A DNA stretch of 64,000 nucleotides from Negativibacillus massiliensis (GTDB lineage Bacteria > Bacillota > Clostridia > Oscillospirales > Ruminococcaceae), in the NCBI RefSeq assembly GCF_900148495.1, contig NZ_FTRU01000007.1, positions 558,001-622,000 of the forward strand, given 5' to 3'. Shown here in pieces: positions 61,798 to 64,000 of this stretch. Every line of letters starts with the position of its first letter. Position 1 is the stretch's first letter. Below the pieces are notes generated by a model. It did not search any database and had not been told where the DNA came from. It saw nothing but the letters and a program-made list of their open reading frames with translations. Made by a program: the position numbers and the translations under genes.

Positions 61798-64000
61798 ATG
61801 AAACTGCTGTGTCTGGATTCCAACAGTATCTTAAACCGCGCCTTCTATGGGGTCAAACTGCTGACCACCAGTGACGGCACCTATACCAACGCAATTTATG
61901 GATTTTTAAATATTCTGCAGAAGCTGTTAAACGATGTAAACCCTGATGCAGTTGCCTGTGCTTTTGACCTGAAGGCACCTACCTTCCGTCACAAGATGTA
62001 TGACGGATATAAGGCGCAGCGCAAGGGTATGCCCGAAGAACTTGCTCAGCAGCTGCCGATTATCAAGGAACTGCTGCAGGATATGGGATACCGCATCATC
62101 ACAATGGAAGGATATGAAGCAGACGATATCCTCGGTACCCTTTCGGCAAAATGTGAGCAGGAGGGTCATGATTGTTTTATTGCGACCGGTGACCGCGACA
62201 GCCTGCAGCTGATTGGGGAACACACCACCGTTCTGCTCGCAAGCTCCAAGATGGGCAGAAGCGAAACCGTTTGTTGCGATGAAAGCTACTTCCAGGAAAA
62301 GTACGGAACCACCCCGATTCACCTCATTGACATCAAGGCGCTGATGGGAGACAGCTCGGACAACATTCCAGGCGTTGCGGGAATTGGTGAAAAAACGGCG
62401 CTCAAGCTGATCGGTCAGTATGGTAATATTGAAACCATCTATGCTGATCTGGATGCCATCGACGCAACCAAATCGGTCAAGGCAAAGCTGGAAGCAGGAA
62501 AGGACGCTGCTTTCTTAAGCAAAACACTGGCTACTATTGACCGCAATGTTCCAATTGAACTCTCCCTTTCTGATTTTATCCCACAGCCGATGAAGGAGCA
62601 GGAAACCTTTGAGCTGCTTTCCCATCTGGAAATGAACAGTATTATCAAGAAACTGGGAATCAGCGGAACTTATGTTCCATCTGAAAAGGGAAAAGAAGCA
62701 AGGGAAATCCCGACTGTGCATTTTGTCTCCAAGTTGATCTCTGAACTGATGCAGCAGGCAGGAGAAGCTCCAGTCAGCTTTTTGATTGGCTGGAACAAAG
62801 AAAATGATGAGAAGATAGATGCGATTGCTGTTTGTGCAGGAAATGAAATCATTCTGCATCATCCGCAGGAGGGTGCTTTGTACGAGCAGGATCTGATCGA
62901 GCTGTTTTCGTCCAAAAATCCAAAATACACCTTCGACAGCAAGAGTGTTTATCACTGGATTTTAAGCAGGGGCGGGGAGCTTTGTAACCTCACAGATGAT
63001 CTGCTGCTGTCGGCCTACCTGCTTTCGGCAAACAGTTCGGAATACAATATCGAAGGCTTGTGCGCAGGCTATCACACTGGATGCAAGCTGGACGGAGCTA
63101 CTTCCATGGAAGAAATGGAAGAACAGGACAGAAAACTTTTGGAGGACTGTGCCTGCCTTGCACCGCTGCATGAAGCGCTGAGCGAGGAGATATACAAAAA
63201 TAAACAGGAAGCTTTGCTGCAGGACATCGAAATGCCGTTGTCCGAGGTGCTTGCTTCGATGGAAATGTACGGCTTTGAGGTGGACACCGCTGCATTGACA
63301 GAGTACGGCAAAATGCTGGATGAAAAGATCGAGGATTATCAAAATGTCATCTATCATCTGGCAGGAGAACAGTTTAACATCAATTCTCCAAAACAGCTGG
63401 GAGAGGTGCTGTTTGAGCATCTGGGCCTGCCGGCAAAGAAAAAGACCAAGACCGGTTATTCGACCAACGCAGATGTGCTGGAATCTCTGCGAGGAAAACA
63501 TGAGATTATCGACGCAATTCTGGAGTACCGCAAGGTAGCAAAGCTCAAGTCGACCTATGTGGATGGTCTGCTTAAAGTAGTGGGCAGAGATGGAAGAATT
63601 CACTCCCATTTTAATCAGACCGATACCAGAACGGGCAGACTCAGCTCCACCGAGCCAAACCTGCAGAATATTCCAGTCCGCACCGAGCTTGGCAGCCGTC
63701 TGCGTGCCTTCTTCCGCGCAAAGGATGGCTATACTCTGGTCGATGCCGACTACTCACAGATCGAACTGCGTGTTTTAGCGCATATCTCGGGCGATGAATA
63801 TATGATCGAGGCATTCAACTCGGATGCAGATATCCACACCAACACCGCAGCGCAGGTGTTCAACATGCCGGCATTGTATGTAACTCCGGAGATGCGCCGC
63901 AAGGCAAAGGCGGTAAACTTTGGTATCGTGTATGGAATCGGTGCTTTTTCGCTCTCACAGGATATCGGTGTCAGTGTAGCGGAAGCCGACCGGTATATCA
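61798..64000 (+). CDS. polA: DNA polymerase I (partial, runs past window end)
   Basis: 734 residues visible, open at the window edge. The 5'-nuclease domain (about 1-290) has 'FDLKAPTFRHKMYDGYKAQR', 'GYEADD' and 'GDSSDNIPGVAGIGEKTA'. The middle domain (about 300-460) has the 3'-5' exonuclease fold but lacks the D-x-E motif (the region reads V-H-F-V-S-K-L), so it is probably not a proofreading enzyme, as in several Gram-positive PolA. The polymerase domain shows motif A V-D-A-D-Y-S-Q-I-E-L-R and motif B R-R-K-A-K-A-V-N-F-G-I-V-Y-G. ATG 61798 with AAAAGGAGA upstream. Confidence 0.96.
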   Translation, partial: MKLLCLDSNSILNRAFYGVKLLTTSDGTYTNAIYGFLNILQKLLNDVNPDAVACAFDLKAPTFRHKMYDGYKAQRKGMPEELAQQLPIIKELLQDMGYRIITMEGYEADDILGTLSAKCEQEGHDCFIATGDRDSLQLIGEHTTVLLASSKMGRSETVCCDESYFQEKYGTTPIHLIDIKALMGDSSDNIPGVAGIGEKTALKLIGQYGNIETIYADLDAIDATKSVKAKLEAGKDAAFLSKTLATIDRNVPIELSLSDFIPQPMKEQETFELLSHLEMNSIIKKLGISGTYVPSEKGKEAREIPTVHFVSKLISELMQQAGEAPVSFLIGWNKENDEKIDAIAVCAGNEIILHHPQEGALYEQDLIELFSSKNPKYTFDSKSVYHWILSRGGELCNLTDDLLLSAYLLSANSSEYNIEGLCAGYHTGCKLDGATSMEEMEEQDRKLLEDCACLAPLHEALSEEIYKNKQEALLQDIEMPLSEVLASMEMYGFEVDTAALTEYGKMLDEKIEDYQNVIYHLAGEQFNINSPKQLGEVLFEHLGLPAKKKTKTGYSTNADVLESLRGKHEIIDAILEYRKVAKLKSTYVDGLLKVVGRDGRIHSHFNQTDTRTGRLSSTEPNLQNIPVRTELGSRLRAFFRAKDGYTLVDADYSQIELRVLAHISGDEYMIEAFNSDADIHTNTAAQVFNMPALYVTPEMRRKAKAVNFGIVYGIGAFSLSQDIGVSVAEADRYI

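Overview
The window looks like a chromosome segment of a strictly anaerobic, endospore-forming low-to-mid GC Firmicute of class Clostridia, probably Oscillospirales/Ruminococcaceae-like. The grounds are a spoIIAA-spoIIAB-sigF operon, spoIIID and a YtvI-type sporulation membrane protein, an AdhE fermentative alcohol dehydrogenase behind Rex-like operators, a T-box in front of valS, and a pathway that depends on selenocysteine. No tRNA, rRNA, CRISPR array, phage or transposase gene was seen.

Layout. 1-3.4 kb: the end of a DHHW/AlgX-like protein, a DctP-like lipoprotein and an NhaC antiporter. 3.4-8.3 kb: ytvI (minus), a T-box leader and valS. 8.4-9.8 kb: a MATE transporter. 9.9-18.6 kb: two divergent arms of selenium-dependent genes. 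The minus arm holds a MerB-like lyase, two tandem substrate-binding lipoproteins and an ABC permease. The plus arm holds a thioredoxin-like protein, an ArsP-like exporter, a Cys-Cys-ending protein, a small binding protein, an ABC ATPase and a DsrE-like protein. Six of these genes carry an in-frame TGA that reads best as selenocysteine, because each coding frame continues with conserved family sequence and a SECIS-like hairpin follows. From memory this matches the 'selenocysteine-assisted organometallic' (SAO; SaoL, T, E, C, B, A, D, P) locus named in NCBI family work, so the core system is probably known. The pair of large Sec-containing binding proteins and the Sec inside the permease are the parts most worth checking.

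18.7-22.7 kb: adhE and a phosphotransferase. 23.3-38.4 kb: one plus-strand exopolysaccharide locus with initiating sugar transferase, secreted protein, two EpsG-type polymerases, VanZ, the Wzz/tyrosine kinase/PHP phosphatase set, two glycosyltransferases, two radical SAM enzymes, SGNH hydrolase, pyruvyl transferase and flippase. 38.6-41.8 kb: spoIIID, an orphan purine-riboswitch-like RNA, then rpmG-secE-nusG-rplK-rplA on the minus strand. 42.7-48.7 kb: ddl, murI, a DUF1934 protein, argS and a homocysteine S-methyltransferase-like gene. 48.7-51.6 kb: a lipoprotein and the spoIIA operon. 52.3-56.8 kb: a double GNAT protein, lysC, hom and an ACT regulator (minus). 57.2-64 kb: cinA, class B sortase, dusB (minus), a NUDIX hydrolase and the start of polA.

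Six intergenic gaps (7.7-8.3, 21.5-21.9, 42.0-42.4, 46.9-47.4, 51.6-52.2 and 59.5-59.9 kb) are filled with mosaics of short hairpins that share modules with one another. They look like a non-coding repeat family; the last gap has a different set of hairpins.
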